A DNA stretch of 31,197 bases from Echinococcus granulosus (Eukaryota > Platyhelminthes > Cestoda > Cyclophyllidea > Taeniidae), in assembly GCF_000524195.1 (NCBI RefSeq), contig NW_020170567.1, positions 75,357 to 106,553 on the forward strand, in the 5' to 3' direction. Every line of letters starts with the position of its first letter. Position 1 is the stretch's first letter. Positions 1 through 12,800 of this stretch are shown here, one piece after another. The notes under the pieces are model-generated. The model was not told where the DNA came from and made no database searches. It worked only from the letters and a program-made list of their open reading frames with translations. Made by a program: the position numbers and the translations under genes.

Positions 1-325
1 GAGTGTGCCCAGAAGTGGGGATCGGCAACGTAGTAGCGACAACGATTGGGAAACCGCGTTGCAGGTGTTGGTTAAACGCCGTGGTGGGTGTACGAGTTTC
101 GCAACAGGAGACTCTTCTGAAGCCGAATGTAGTTTTCTTCTCCCTAAATTTCTTTCCCTGTGAGAATGCAAGAATTGCGGTTCTAGCTGAAATTTATGGC
201 ACAGGATGAGACGATGCGATCCCGTTATTTTTTATGCAGATTTTGAACTGTGCAGAAACGCGTTCTCAGTATATTTCCCACCTGATTTTGTTCGCAATTT
301 CCCTTTTCTTTTTAACTTCTGCCAG
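1..325 (+). other. Intronic sequence left of first visible DNAJC13 exon
   Basis: No conserved coding segment recognised. The right end is a long pyrimidine tract feeding the 324-325 acceptor. The short open frame at 3-209 has no supporting homology I know. Confidence 0.6.
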
Positions 326-816
326 ACCCGTGACGAATTGAAGGATGCCATTGAAAAAGAAGTAGGTGAATACTGTCGTGAATGCAGCTTCTTCTCCCAT
401 TCTCGTCTTGAAAATGAGGACGGTGAAGGTGCCTCTGGAGCAGATTACAGTGAAATGGAAACGTTGGAGGAGGCAGAAGCAGCTGATGTTGCTTTAGAAG
501 CCCATGAAAGCGGCGAAGATGACAGTGACTCCACAGTCACATCTGATGGCAATGTTGGCAGCTCTTCCAAGTCTACTTCCTCCACGATACCGACTAGTTC
601 ACTTGAACGGCAGGTCTCGCGTCTACTGACCCACGTAAACGAGGTCTCGTGGAATCATGCGGAATTTCGAGTTCGCTATCACAGCCTGGCTGCTGAACCT
701 CGTGTCGGGAACTACTTCCTCCGTCTTCTTTTGGAAGAGGATAAGCGTCTAGCTTCCGCGTCTGATGATGCTGATCACGGTGCTTCGACGCTAGGTCTTT
801 CAAGAATTAAGAATAG
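326..816 (+). CDS. DNAJC13: DNAJC13 exon A (IWN repeat end, acidic linker, helical block)
   Basis: Starts after a strong pyrimidine tract ending gccag, phase 0, with [12 protein letters not shown], which matches the second half of the first IWN repeat; the Trp-Asn part should be in the exon before the window. Residues about 30-95 form an acidic then Ser/Thr-rich stretch not found in the human protein as I recall it. Conserved sequence resumes at [16 protein letters not shown] and [11 protein letters not shown]. Donor gtacgt, phase 2. The open frame upstream to 206 lies in the polypyrimidine tract and I do not count it. Confidence 0.9.
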
Positions 817-3800
817 GTACGTTGGACGAGATTATTTGCTAAATCAGAAAATTTTTAACATACTCAAGATCTATGAGATTTTGTGCATGGGCAGAATGTA
901 ATGACGTTAGGATGTTGACATGTCCTCAGTGCTCCCTGTGATCATTCTACATTGCCTATCGTTACCGTGAGAACTATTTACGAGCTAGGAATGTTGGTCA
1001 TTTTATGCAGGATTTTCTCTAGTCACGATGAGACTATCTTTGATCCCAACGGTATTGGTCCACCTCGTCGTTCTTGGTTTGTCACTTCGATTTGTGTTTT
1101 CATTGTGAACTTCATCACGAGGGCCCACTGGCTTTGTATTACTTTAAGCGGACGCATTTCATGTATTAATCGCTGCTCGTATGAGGGCCATTTGCCTACA
1201 ATTAGAGGCATTTAGTAAATGCAGAATTCAATATTCTTTCCTCCCTACCACTTTGTTCCTCTCTTAATGTTGTCCAGTCGTTAATTTCTTCAAAGGTCAG
1301 GCATCTTGTGTCAGCTATTCTTTGCCAGCTCCATAACGGCCACTTTCGGATTGTTAAGGCCTGGTGTCGCTTCGTTTGTTACCTTATTGCAGATAACGTG
1401 GTTTGGTGTGACTGTTAAAGGTGGACATGGCTTTGAGAGTCCTCTGACCATCTGCATCAGACTCTTCGAGCCATAACTGAGGAAACCCTATTATGGAAGA
1501 AAGTTTTACCGTTACTAACTTTTATAGAAGGGCTGGGAATTTGTAGCCACAAGCAGATCAGACGAAGACTGAATGCTCTCTAAATAGCTAAATGTTCAAT
1601 TTGCAATAAGCTTGGTTCTCCACCTCTTCCTCCTTAGTCGGGAATTCTTCAGCGAGCTCTTCCGACGCTACCTGCAGTACACCGCGGCACTGGGATCGAT
1701 GAATTCTTCACTTGGTGGTGGTGGTGGTGGAAGGATTCCACGTGGGAAACGCGGCCGTGGCAGACGTGGAAATCATTTACTTTCAATGCGATGCCTCTGC
1801 TTGAACGCGATGACAATTGTCTATGGAAGGTGCTACGCGGAAATCGGAGCGGTTTCCGATATTCCTCTCCTAGTGCATCTTATGGATAGAACGCCATCGG
1901 CTGCAGAAAGAGACTGTCTTATTACATTATTGGAGAAATTAGTGATTGATAAGGTATTCTTTCGTCTATCAGTGTCTGAATGTCTATTTCTTCAAGAAGC
2001 AGATAAAGCAGTTTGCTTGTTGAAATGATTTGCCTGGCTGGCTGTTTGTCTTTTTCCCTATCGATGTTTTAGAGGTTGAGATCTACGGGTTTAAAAGTTC
2101 CACCGCCAAATCGGTCGTGGAATCTTCCGCACGCTTTTCAAAGTCAGATTTGAGAACTTAACGACACCTGACTGTGGCCGAAAGAGTAATTATGAGTAAT
2201 GAAAGTCAATTACCAATTCCCTTTTCTATGATTTCAACAATACGTCTTCCAGCATTGGAATTCCCATTATTTCATCATTTTGAATCTCGGACTTTCTGAT
2301 TTCTCTATCCACCTGAAAGTCGAGATTTTGAGAGTCGTAGTTCCATCGACCAATTTGGTTAAATCCCTTCCGCTCTCGACACACACTTGACTTTAGACAG
2401 AATTATAATCATAATTAGGAATACGAACTTCCGCTCGTCATCTGTGTATCGCTCTTTACTTATTCTAAGGTTAAATTTCAGGTGTTGGGAACGCTTACTA
2501 GAGGAAGTGGAAGTCAATTTTAGAAATCGTTGAAAGGCAACCACTAATTCGAGGAATTTTACTGACGCATGAATATTAAAGACGTTTTCTGCCTCCTTTG
2601 TAAATGAATTTAACTTCTTTTTAAAACTTGGATTTCAAAACTCCGAGGCACTTGACAGCGGAAGAAGGGGCGATGGTTAGATATGAAGTGACGCAATTAG
2701 CGAAAGCGTTACTTATACGAGTGGTTAAAATATCCATAGAATAATTTAGGCGTCAGAATCAATGACTGACTGATCGACTCTTCCCCCCATTTCTCTTTCA
2801 GTACAACGCGGACGAATTCCTCGAAGCTGATGGTGTGCGTGTGGTAACCGACCTCGCGTGCCTCTCGCACCTCCACACTGCACGTGCACCTGTCCCCACG
2901 GCAACGAACGTGCTTAAAGGTGACGCCGACAATCCGGAGGCAGTGGAAGGTGGCGGAGCGACGCAACGCGAGTGGTGGTACTGGCGCACCACCGAGCCGC
3001 GCACCTCTGAGGGACCTTTCACCTTTACCGAAGTCCGTCCTCCATATTTACATCCAAATGATTAATAGACTCCATGGTGAATGATGTTATAACCAATCAA
3101 TAGCCCGAACACGTCAATTACCAGTTGCATAATTGTTCAACGGTTTCAAGCATCGTGGTATAGGCTATTTGTTTTGAGCACAACTCGGTACCTTCGTTAC
3201 CATGGCTCAGATGCCTTATTGTTCTATCATAAAATTGGTTGCCATTAATTCGTATTACCACGTATTTATCAGCATTTTAAAAGCTAAAAACGTCTTATTA
3301 CTTTTGGACTAAAACATACCAGCTACTATTCTATCAGTTTGAACTAAGATAATCTGTTTACAGCACAATCTGGTGTAGTTATTAAAAAGTTGGTGATGTG
3401 TCGCCTATTTCGGCCCTTGGGCTCAGATAAGAAAACCGGGGTGTCAAATGCAGTGCGGTAGCCGAAGAATCTGGATTTCGACCGGGCACGAATTAGGCCA
3501 ATAATATGTATATTGAAAGGTTTTGCAACCACCAAACCAGTAGTTTTCGAACATAGCAGGACAGACTATCCAAATCTCATTCATTATCTTGATTTCGCCT
3601 TAGATTCGCCAAAAGCTCTCCGATGGCAATCTCGCCAGCAATACCTACGTTTTCGCTCAGGGTCTGGACAGTCAGCCTCGCTGTCGCATAGAAGGTGTCT
3701 TCGTGGGCACTGAGGAAGATGAGAAGGAGGCCTTCGGTTCAAATTCCACCTCCGATTTCGCCCCGTTCGGTGCTACAACTACCGGCACCACTGTAACCAC

Positions 3801-6800
3801 GAAAACTCCTTTAGCTTCCACTCTAGGCTGGATGCCGGCCAACCGGGTCACACAACTTCGATGGTCTGTGCCGCGACTGCTCTTCGGTGAAGATGCGGAG
3901 GGAGGAGGAGATATGAATGAGTTGGGGGCGGAAGGGAGAACTGAAGAAGACGACCTGACTACTAAGTTGGGAGTCAGTCAGGGGGCGCTCCTAGACCATA
4001 CGGCGCTGGCGATTCGATGTGTGGAGGTGCTAAAAAGACTGTGTGAGAGGAGTGCTTCTAGGGACGAGACGACAGGAGGCATTATTCGACCCCTCCCGAG
4101 ACCAAGACGAGCAATTTCGAGTCCATTTAACTTGCCGCATATTGTCCAGGTTAGTCGGTTGGTACTTTACCTCTGAAAAGGAGAATAGGGTACCGGAGGA
4201 GGGGAAAATAAAACTGATGAATGGATGGCTGAGTGAATGTAGCGTTTACTACTTGGGTGGATCAAGGGCAGTCAGATTAATGTGTAAGAGATAGAATAGT
4301 TGAGTACGTAGATAAGCGGGTTCATGAATGAACGATTTGATTAATTAATGGATGAATTAATGCTTGCGTTGATGGAATGATGGACAAATTAAAAACTGAT
4401 TGCATAGGCGAATGGATAAATGGATTGATGCACGAAAGGAGCAATGCTTCGATTTGTGGATGAGGGTTTCCTGCACACAACTGGTGTGCTGATTTGATGG
4501 CTAAATGGGGTGGAAGGACGGATAGGTAAATGTTTAGTTTGGTAAATGTATGGAAGGATATACAGTTGAATTGGTGGATCGATGGGTAAATGGTTAGCTG
4601 AACGAATGAATAGTCATGTCAACTGATGAATGTGTGGACGAAAAGAGGGGTTATAGCCAAGTAAAACAGATGGAGAGAGGATATGACGGATGAATGGTTA
4701 AAATCTTCAATGGTTGGGTCCATTCGGGATACACCTGGAATGTATGAATTGATGCATCCACGAGCGGCTGGGAGAACAGATAGTTGTGTTGATTAAGGGA
4801 TGGTTGAGTGAATGAACGAAGGTAGTATAGGTGCAAGGGCTCTTTATGTATCGAGATGATAATATAGTCGCCATCAACACACGGCTCCATTTAGGAGATT
4901 TTTTTACCTTTCTCCATCTTCAGCTTCTCCTTACTTTCGATCCACCCCTAGTGGAACGCGTCGCCAGTCTTTTGCTTCATGTAGTCGATCAGAATCCCTG
5001 TCTTCCACGAATCTACTTGACCGGTGTTTTCTTCTTCATTCTTATGTACACCGGGAGCAACGTCCTTCCTATTGTTCGCTTTCTCAAAGCCACGCATCTT
5101 CTGCAAGCGGAGGAGGTAAGTCACCTCTCCCCTACTTTTTGTTTCTACCACCTCTGAAGTTCCTGTTTTGTCTGTTCACTGAGGTTTTATGACTCATCAA
5201 AAGTTCCAGACTTTTAATCTGGACTTGCAAACTGTCCTCTCAGCAAAGGAATCACTTCTTAAATATCCTTTCTTCCTTTTCTCAATAGTGTTTTAAAGCT
5301 GCCCTGGATCGTCCATTTGTCTCAATTTAATAATCTCAGTTTGATTTATGGATCCCAGCTCTTCTTTCCTATTACTTTTGGCAGTAGTTAAAAATGAGTT
5401 GCTTAATGAATAAATAAAGCACTGGATTCAACAGTGGAAATGCATCTCGTGTGGATTCTGACGGAATTCCTACTCTTGGACGAATGGGATTGAATAGAGG
5501 GCTAGGAGAAGTCATTTGGAGTGCGTTGAACTGCAGGCACATTGACGTCTAACATACAATAGGAATCTTGGATGGATGGATAGATGGATCAAGGGATCCA
5601 TGAATAAACTGATGTGCTTTTGGAAGGTTCAGGGTTGATCTTATAAATGGTTGAATGAGTGAGTGAATGGAACATGGGACAGATGAAGAAGCATTGCGTA
5701 ACCTGCTTCTTTCTCTAATTGATGATGTTGGGATCTATTGAGTTGTTTGGTCGCTATCCTTCAAAACTTTGAGCTGTCTAATTGTAATCCATTGATTTCC
5801 TAGTTATGACATTCCATGGGAGGCACTAGACCTGATGAATAGCATCTTTCTTTGAAAACGTTTTTGGATCATTTGATGGCACTATTAAGAAGCAACTGTC
5901 AGGAATCTGTGCTTAGTCCAATAGACAAGCCATATTATGTAGGAGGTTTCATTGCGAACACAGAGCCAAAGGTTGGCCATTGTTGAAAATATAGCCAAGG
6001 TAAGAAGGTCATGGGTGACTGAATTTACAGTAAACAAATTTGGGGTGGATGAGTGAATAAATTGATAGGTGGATGAAAGATAGCGATGATGGGTAACTTG
6101 ATGGAAAGACCAAGAACTTGAACGCGTGCAATGCCTAATTTTAGACCTCAGAGACGGGATTACCGTCAGTTCTGAGCAAAATTCTCCCTGAAGCCATGAT
6201 AGCCTTCTTGGACAATCATCCACCCGAGAAGTTTGCTGAAATTTTTTTGGGGGATTTCGACACTCCCGAAGCTATCTGGAATCAGGAAATGCGGTGAGTT
6301 ATCCCTGGTACTTTTTGATCCAATTTAAACCCCGTGGTAGTTGTTCCTTCTGGGTTCATTCCTGCCATTCACAGGCGCTTCATGATATCACGGATAGCTG
6401 CCCATCTTGCTGACTTTACTCCTCGACTGAAGAGTAATGTGCGCTCCATCTACCACCACATCGGCATTCCACGAATTATCTATGCCCAACTAGAAGGTGA
6501 ACTCTTCTGTAATCGCTACTACCTTCGACATTTCTGTGACACCTCGCGCTTTCCTGACTGGCCAGTTAAAGATCCAGTGAGTTTATCTTATTATCAGGTA
6601 AGTTAGCTTGCGATACCGGTCTAGTATTCTTTGTTCTTTCACTTTTAGATAGCCCTATTACGAGACATTTTGGCTTTTTGGCGAGTGGAGACGGAGAAGA
6701 AACCTTCGAGGATCACTTATGAGGATTCATTGCGAGAATTGGGTTTGGAAGCTGGCCAATTGAATGAGTAAGTCGGTTGGAAGGGCTAGAAATAAGGGTG

Positions 6801-9800
6801 GTTGGGTAGGCGTCAGCAGTCTGATCTTTTGAAAGCTCTCCATCAAGTTTTGAAACAGCAGTTGTAGTGCATTTACTGCCATTCAATCATTGAAGTGGCA
6901 GTCGACTCATTTCAGAATTACTGCTGTCGATTATACTCGGTTATTAGTAAGACTTACTAATCTGGAAACTCCTCTATTGTAATTGAACAGGAGAGTTCAG
7001 AGTCAATACCATGGACAGGTGGTTTCATGTTAGAGTTTTGAACATAACAGATGTGGAAGTTCAAACGCAGTAGATTGAAGGTTTCAGACCCTCTGTCATG
7101 TTCCGTGGATCCTTTTCGGTATTCATCTACGTGCCTATCACCACATCAACACCCAAAACAGTAGTGTTGATAGCGGTGGATTCACTGAAACCACCAAATC
7201 ACCTGCAAAACGGAATGTGACTTAAATGAATGACATTGCGGAGGTCCCCAATTTCAGTTGGCAATAGCAGTGCGTCTTGTTTGAACTTCACTGGTTTTCT
7301 TTTTAGCTTCAGAAAAGGCTTTTGAGAGGTGTAGCTAAGGGTTGAAGCACGTTAAATAGATAGTAAGGGGAAAAGACCAAGGGTGAATTAAGGAATCATT
7401 GATGCATGGATCAACGGACGGATCTGATGTGGTTCTGAGTGAATTGATGGATGCATGGGCAGAAGGTTTATATGCAGTATCAGGATTGGATATTTTCGGG
7501 TGAACGTGCGTATGCCTAAAAGATGCATTGATGGATCTAGGCCGGATAAATTAATGGATGGATGTGAGATGTCTGAACGATCTGGTAGATGGACCAATAG
7601 CTACTTGGCAAATTAAAGGACGAATGAGGGAGCGAATGGATAGAAGGCAAGTAGGCAGAAAAGAATAGGGGTGAATGGATGGGTGAACAGATGAATTGGT
7701 AGGTAAAGCTTTCAGGAATAGAGGGGTAGGCTTGCTAAGGAAGGACTAGAATGTTCTGCGGTTTAGTTGTGCATAAACATTAGAATAATGGGTGAATGTA
7801 AGGTTTAAATGTGAATAAATACGGATGGAAGGAAGGAACAGGCATGGATGTGTTTGCATTTAATAAAAGAATTAATCATGGGGTAAGCTCCACTGGTCTT
7901 GAAAATTTTACTATAATTTCTATGCTTCCCTTCTGCTCTTAGATCAAACCAAGAGTCAAGTATTCGTCGAGCCTACTACCAACTGTCGATGAAATATCAC
8001 CCGGACAAGAATCCGAATGGTCAGGCGAAATTCCAGGCTGTCAAAGCGGCGTACAACTTTCTCTGTGAGCGTGGACTTCATTCCGATGGGCCAAATCGTC
8101 GACACATTCAGCTTCTCATTCGAGCTCAGAGCATCCTCTACTCACGCTATCGAAAAGGTTGGTTGACTGGTTTGTCGGTTGTTAAATCCGTATATTGAAC
8201 GGTTATTTGTTCATTCTTTAAGCTATTCTATTGTATTGTTGGTTAAGATGATTATATTTTAAGTATATGGTAGCCTAGTACTTTACTGTCAGTCTCTTCA
8301 ATGATTATCCGGTATGTGGGTTATGTAGTAGATGGTTGGGCTATCGATAGACTCTGATTTCTTTATCCATTATAATGAGTTGATTGAAGGAGCTGTTAGA
8401 TCTTCTTTACATCCAGCAACTTGTTGAGTAATCGCTTAGTTTTTTTATTGGTATGTTGATTAATCCCCTTCCTCATCGAATAAATCGTTGACCGAAGAAC
8501 TCCTTGGTCAACTTTGATACTGTCGTGTTGATTAATTTGTCATTCAGTAATTTTATCTGTCGGGAAATTTATTGGCCAGCAGATCCAGTTATCCGAATTT
8601 AGGTCTTTCAATCAGTCGGTTGGTTTAAATAACCTAGCAACCGATTCGTCGCCTAGTCAGCTAATCCGATCTTGCTTTGGCTCATCAGTTGTCCACCTAC
8701 CATTTGATAAGCCTTGTCACTGTCTCAGTCGGCTGATCATTTCGGTCCCCATTCATCCCCTGCCTAGAGCTCGCCCCTCACAAGTACGCTGGCTACCCTG
8801 CCCTTATCCGTACCATTCGCATGGAGGTGGAGGACGAGGCGCTCTTCCAAAAGGGTCTCGACACTGCCTCCAATGGTAACAACGCTACCGAACTCCTTTC
8901 TTCTTCTACTGAACTCGCCTACGAAACCGTTACCACTAGTGCGCTCAACGCTGAGGAGTTGAGACGCGAGGGTGGTCTCAAAACCCTTCAGGTTGTTTTT
9001 AGTCGCTGATATTTATGTGATTTTTGTAGCATTTTCGTGTGTATGTGGCTTGATTTTAATGAGCTTTCGGTTCCTTTAGATTGTCTGTTTCTGGCAGACA
9101 AACTGCCCACGTAATTTATGCTGTCACCGTTTTATAGTCTTTCGGATTTATGCCTGAGTTAACTTTGCGAGCACCAAAAGATGTGGCAATCATATAGTAA
9201 TTTAATTATCTATTTGTATAAAAGAGCTAGAGGGCTAGTGACAGTACCTCATTCCATGGTCGTGGAGGTCATATTTGACATCGAAATAAGCGTAGCCCCT
9301 TCCTTCCCTCCCTTCCTATGTGCATTGCCTTGGGTATCACTCTTCTGTTTCGGTTATCACAACTGGCAGTGTTTGTGGGGCAGGAAAAGAAATCATACAG
9401 CGATTTTTAGTCACCACAAGAAGATTTTTGATCTTAGCTATAGTTGTGTGAACTCCTTTGGCGGGAATCATTTACCACGGTAGGGCGAATTTCGCATGCC
9501 TGGCTCTATTCACAGGACTAAAGGTCTTCTAAAAGCAACAATATCCATCATGACGAACAGTGCAATGTGGTTTCTCGGAGCTATGCTTGTACCTAAGCCA
9601 AATTTTAATTGGGAGGCGATTTTGACTCGTTCAAGCATCATTGCGCTTCGTTTCTTGGCCATTCTATAGAGCTCGAGATTGTCCTATATTCCAAATTCGA
9701 CTCAATTGTGATAACCCCTCCGTTGAGAGTTCCCCTAAACTCGGTCGCTTGTACCGATTACCTTCTTTCCGAGACGCGCAGATGTGGCGATAAGCTGCCA

Positions 9801-12800
9801 AAATGGGGATTAATGTTTCTTTAGAGTGAACTTTCTTACTGCCGACACCATTGTAGTTCTCGAATTGTCCCTGAGGGGTGAAAGTGGACACACTGGACGA
9901 GAAGTAGGTTTGTTTATCAAATTGCGGAAGAGGTGGGTGACTTAGAGCGTGATAGTTGAATCGTGAGGACTGGAGGTTCCCTGTAGTTAAGTCTTTATAA
10001 CAAGTTAAATAGTCTGCTGACTTGTTACTCTATTTTGGACCGATATCTGCGCTGGAATGCATCATGGTTCATCCCATGCAGAACTTATGTTTCCAAATCT
10101 TCAATTGTTTGTGATTTTGAAGGAGAAAGTTCTCGTTACTTTGCTGTCATCGAACTTGGCAACTGAGTCAAGTCACTAACCGATTGTTGTACTCTATCTC
10201 CAGGATGCATTTGAGCGATGCTCTGCATTGTTATCGCTAGACAACAACTTGAACAATTCGCTTGCAACGAATGTCTGCTGCCACGTGACTGGGTTCTTCA
10301 CCGTCTCGACAAAATTCTCCGCTTCGAGGGAGTGCATTTGTGAGATACCACAGATTGTACGCGAGATAATTCGCCTTCTTTACTACAAAGTAAGTTTTAA
10401 GGCATAGTTACATTGTTCCTCAGTTTAAAGGCACTGAAGCCTTGACATTGGTTGTGATTTGTCCGGTCTCTTTTCACCTTTTTTGGATTTCGTGGTTGTT
10501 TTTTGTCTTGTTTCGAACTTTGTCCTTTACACTCAGCTGTTACCAAACACTTCTGCTGCCGTTTGGAGGATTGAAACTTTTGGCAGTTGTTAATGTATCT
10601 AAACCGCTTGCTGGCTCATCGGCGTGCGACAGAAATGAAGGTGGCGATTCGATGCGAAGTAATGGGTTTGCATTGGAAGTGATAAGACTTTTTATTCCAA
10701 TTGGTAGTAGCACTGCATATCTGTGAATTTTGATTTGAGCTTTCTGATCACACATTTCCCTCGTTAGACAAAATGCATTTGTGGAGGAACGAGAGATCAT
10801 TAGAGGTGGTTATTTTCGAGTATATCATCTGTTAATCCCAGTGAAATGCATCATTTTAATCTACAGGTCTTCATTTTTCTGTCGACTTTTTGGGGTACTC
10901 ACTGTTATTTTTTAATCACCTTTACGTCGTGTCTATTATGCCCTCAACAGCTGTGAATAACAACAATTTAGTCTTTGGCGCGTCACGAGCGTGCCTTGTT
11001 GTAGGCTCCTCTGAAAGACGCTAATAAAGTAGTGGAGTCTACGATGATAAGAGCTGGGAGAACCAACATTTTCGCGATGACTTTTTGACCACCTATTCCC
11101 TTGAGCCGTGCAAGCTGCATGCGAAAGGAAGCGNNNNNNNNNNNNNNNNNNNNNNNNNNNNNNNNNNNNNNNNNNNNNNNNNNNNNNNNNNNNNNNNNNN
11201 NNNNNNNNNNNNNNNNNNNNNNNNNNNNNNNNNACAGATAAGGGCACTGTCATTCCATTCCAACCATGATAATCGTATTTAATTCCCAAACTTGCTTTCA
11301 AGCACTGATTCTAAAATTTCGTGGGAGAAAGTGACAATTTTTTATAGGTGACTTGCTGGAAAGGATAGGCATACCCAATGTTTTGCAATGTTTTCTACGT
11401 ATCAAATAGACTTTGATGGTGGTTATGCAAGCGACTTCCTTGCCTTGTAGAACCTCTTGCGTCTCTGTTGTCAGGCTGCTGCCTGTGCTGCCGCTTTCTG
11501 CGAAGAATTTTGGCTCTGCACCAGTGTTTATCAAAATGGTGGCGTCTTCATGCTCCTTTATCACATTCTCGCTTACGATTTCACACTGGAAGAAAGTGGT
11601 GTTGAGGCCTCCAGTGCTACCAACAAACAGGTCGGTGCCTATATCTTTTTTACTGGTGCTATGGAGTAGCAATTTTTTTGCCAAATCATTTGTTTTTTTT
11701 TTCAGATTACACTGAATCAGCTCTCACTGCTGTGTCTGTGGGCTCTGGCACGTCTCCTTAATGGAATCGCCTCCAACGAATCACAATGCGAAGTGGATTC
11801 CTTGTCCGCTTCCGTGGAATTCACTCTCAATCGTCTTCTGACACCCTACATCACAAGGAAGTTGTTTGATCTAGCCCAAACGGCTAAACCGCCAGCGCCG
11901 GTGGCTAATGTTGATATCCTTCTGGCGTCTTCTTTTCTCTCGCCCAAATCAGAGAGTGGTCGAACGCTGAGGCAGTTGGCCAAACTGCTAACGACGAATA
12001 GTGCGACACCCTGCTTCATTTGGGATAATCAGTGTAGGGCACAGATGAGTGAATTTTTGGATGAACAGGTCTTGCATTTCGTAAAGACGGTGAGTTTTCT
12101 TTGTCATTCATGTCCGTCCTTAGGCTTGAGAAGTTTTGAGACAATTCAAAGTTGAGTGGGGATGAAGTTTTGAGTTTTTTTCCGTTTTTTTTATTTCCTT
12201 TTGTTACTATGAAAGAGGAATCGGTTAGGCTTCCATTTTTGAGCTTAATTAAAAGCTTCATTATTAGATGCACGAAAATGTGAACTAAAACGGGATATTT
12301 AGTTCATTCTTCAAATGCTAAAATGTTTTTGCTTCCAACAGTTAATTTGAGCGTATTCTTCGGCAGTGTAATTTGCTGCTACAAACCTGCCACCATAACA
12401 ATAATGGCATCTGATGGATATAAAACAGGAGTTAAGGTGATGTTATGCGATACGATGCAATGAACAGGCACGCAATTTGAAATTGGTTGCGGAATCGGTA
12501 CACGTCTCGCCTAGCTTTCGGTTGAGTTCCTCGCGTCACACGCCTCCTGTTAGGCTAAGTGCATTGCGGACGGGGTAGGGTAGAGCTGAAGGATGTGTGG
12601 CATTGCACGGCTAATATAGCCCGTGTTCCTCTCCAAAATACCGTAAATTTTCACCGATTTGCTTATTCGTACCTTCTCATTATACTTTATTTAAAATTCG
12701 CTGTAAATGGTGAGTATCGCATTCTAAATGAATAGCCTAAAATATCACTGGCTTCATTATTTGGGCAGCAAATGGAAAACGTTAAAAGCAAAGTGTTTGC

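Noticed and set aside
3..209. Open frame at the left edge
   Set aside because: No recognisable family, no ATG start, and the neighbouring DNAJC13 exon starts independently at 326.
4043..4294. Plus-strand open frame overlapping exon D
   Set aside because: Shifted-frame shadow; the conserved IIRPLPRP sequence is in the other frame.
5885..6223. 112-codon minus-strand open frame
   Set aside because: Antisense to DNAJC13 exon F and repeat patches; no motif and no splice partner.
7388..7597. Minus-strand open frame rich in His, Pro and Ser
   Set aside because: Translation of the degenerate TGGA/TGAA repeat; the same applies to frames at 4651-4890, 14925-15122 and 15231-15506.
9181..9483. 100-codon plus-strand open frame in an intron
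   Set aside because: Flanking exons J and K already join in phase with no residues missing, and the peptide has no recognisable motif.
10442..10726. Hydrophobic 94-codon open frame in an intron
   Set aside because: T-rich sequence readily gives Leu/Phe-rich frames; no start context, splice partner or family match.
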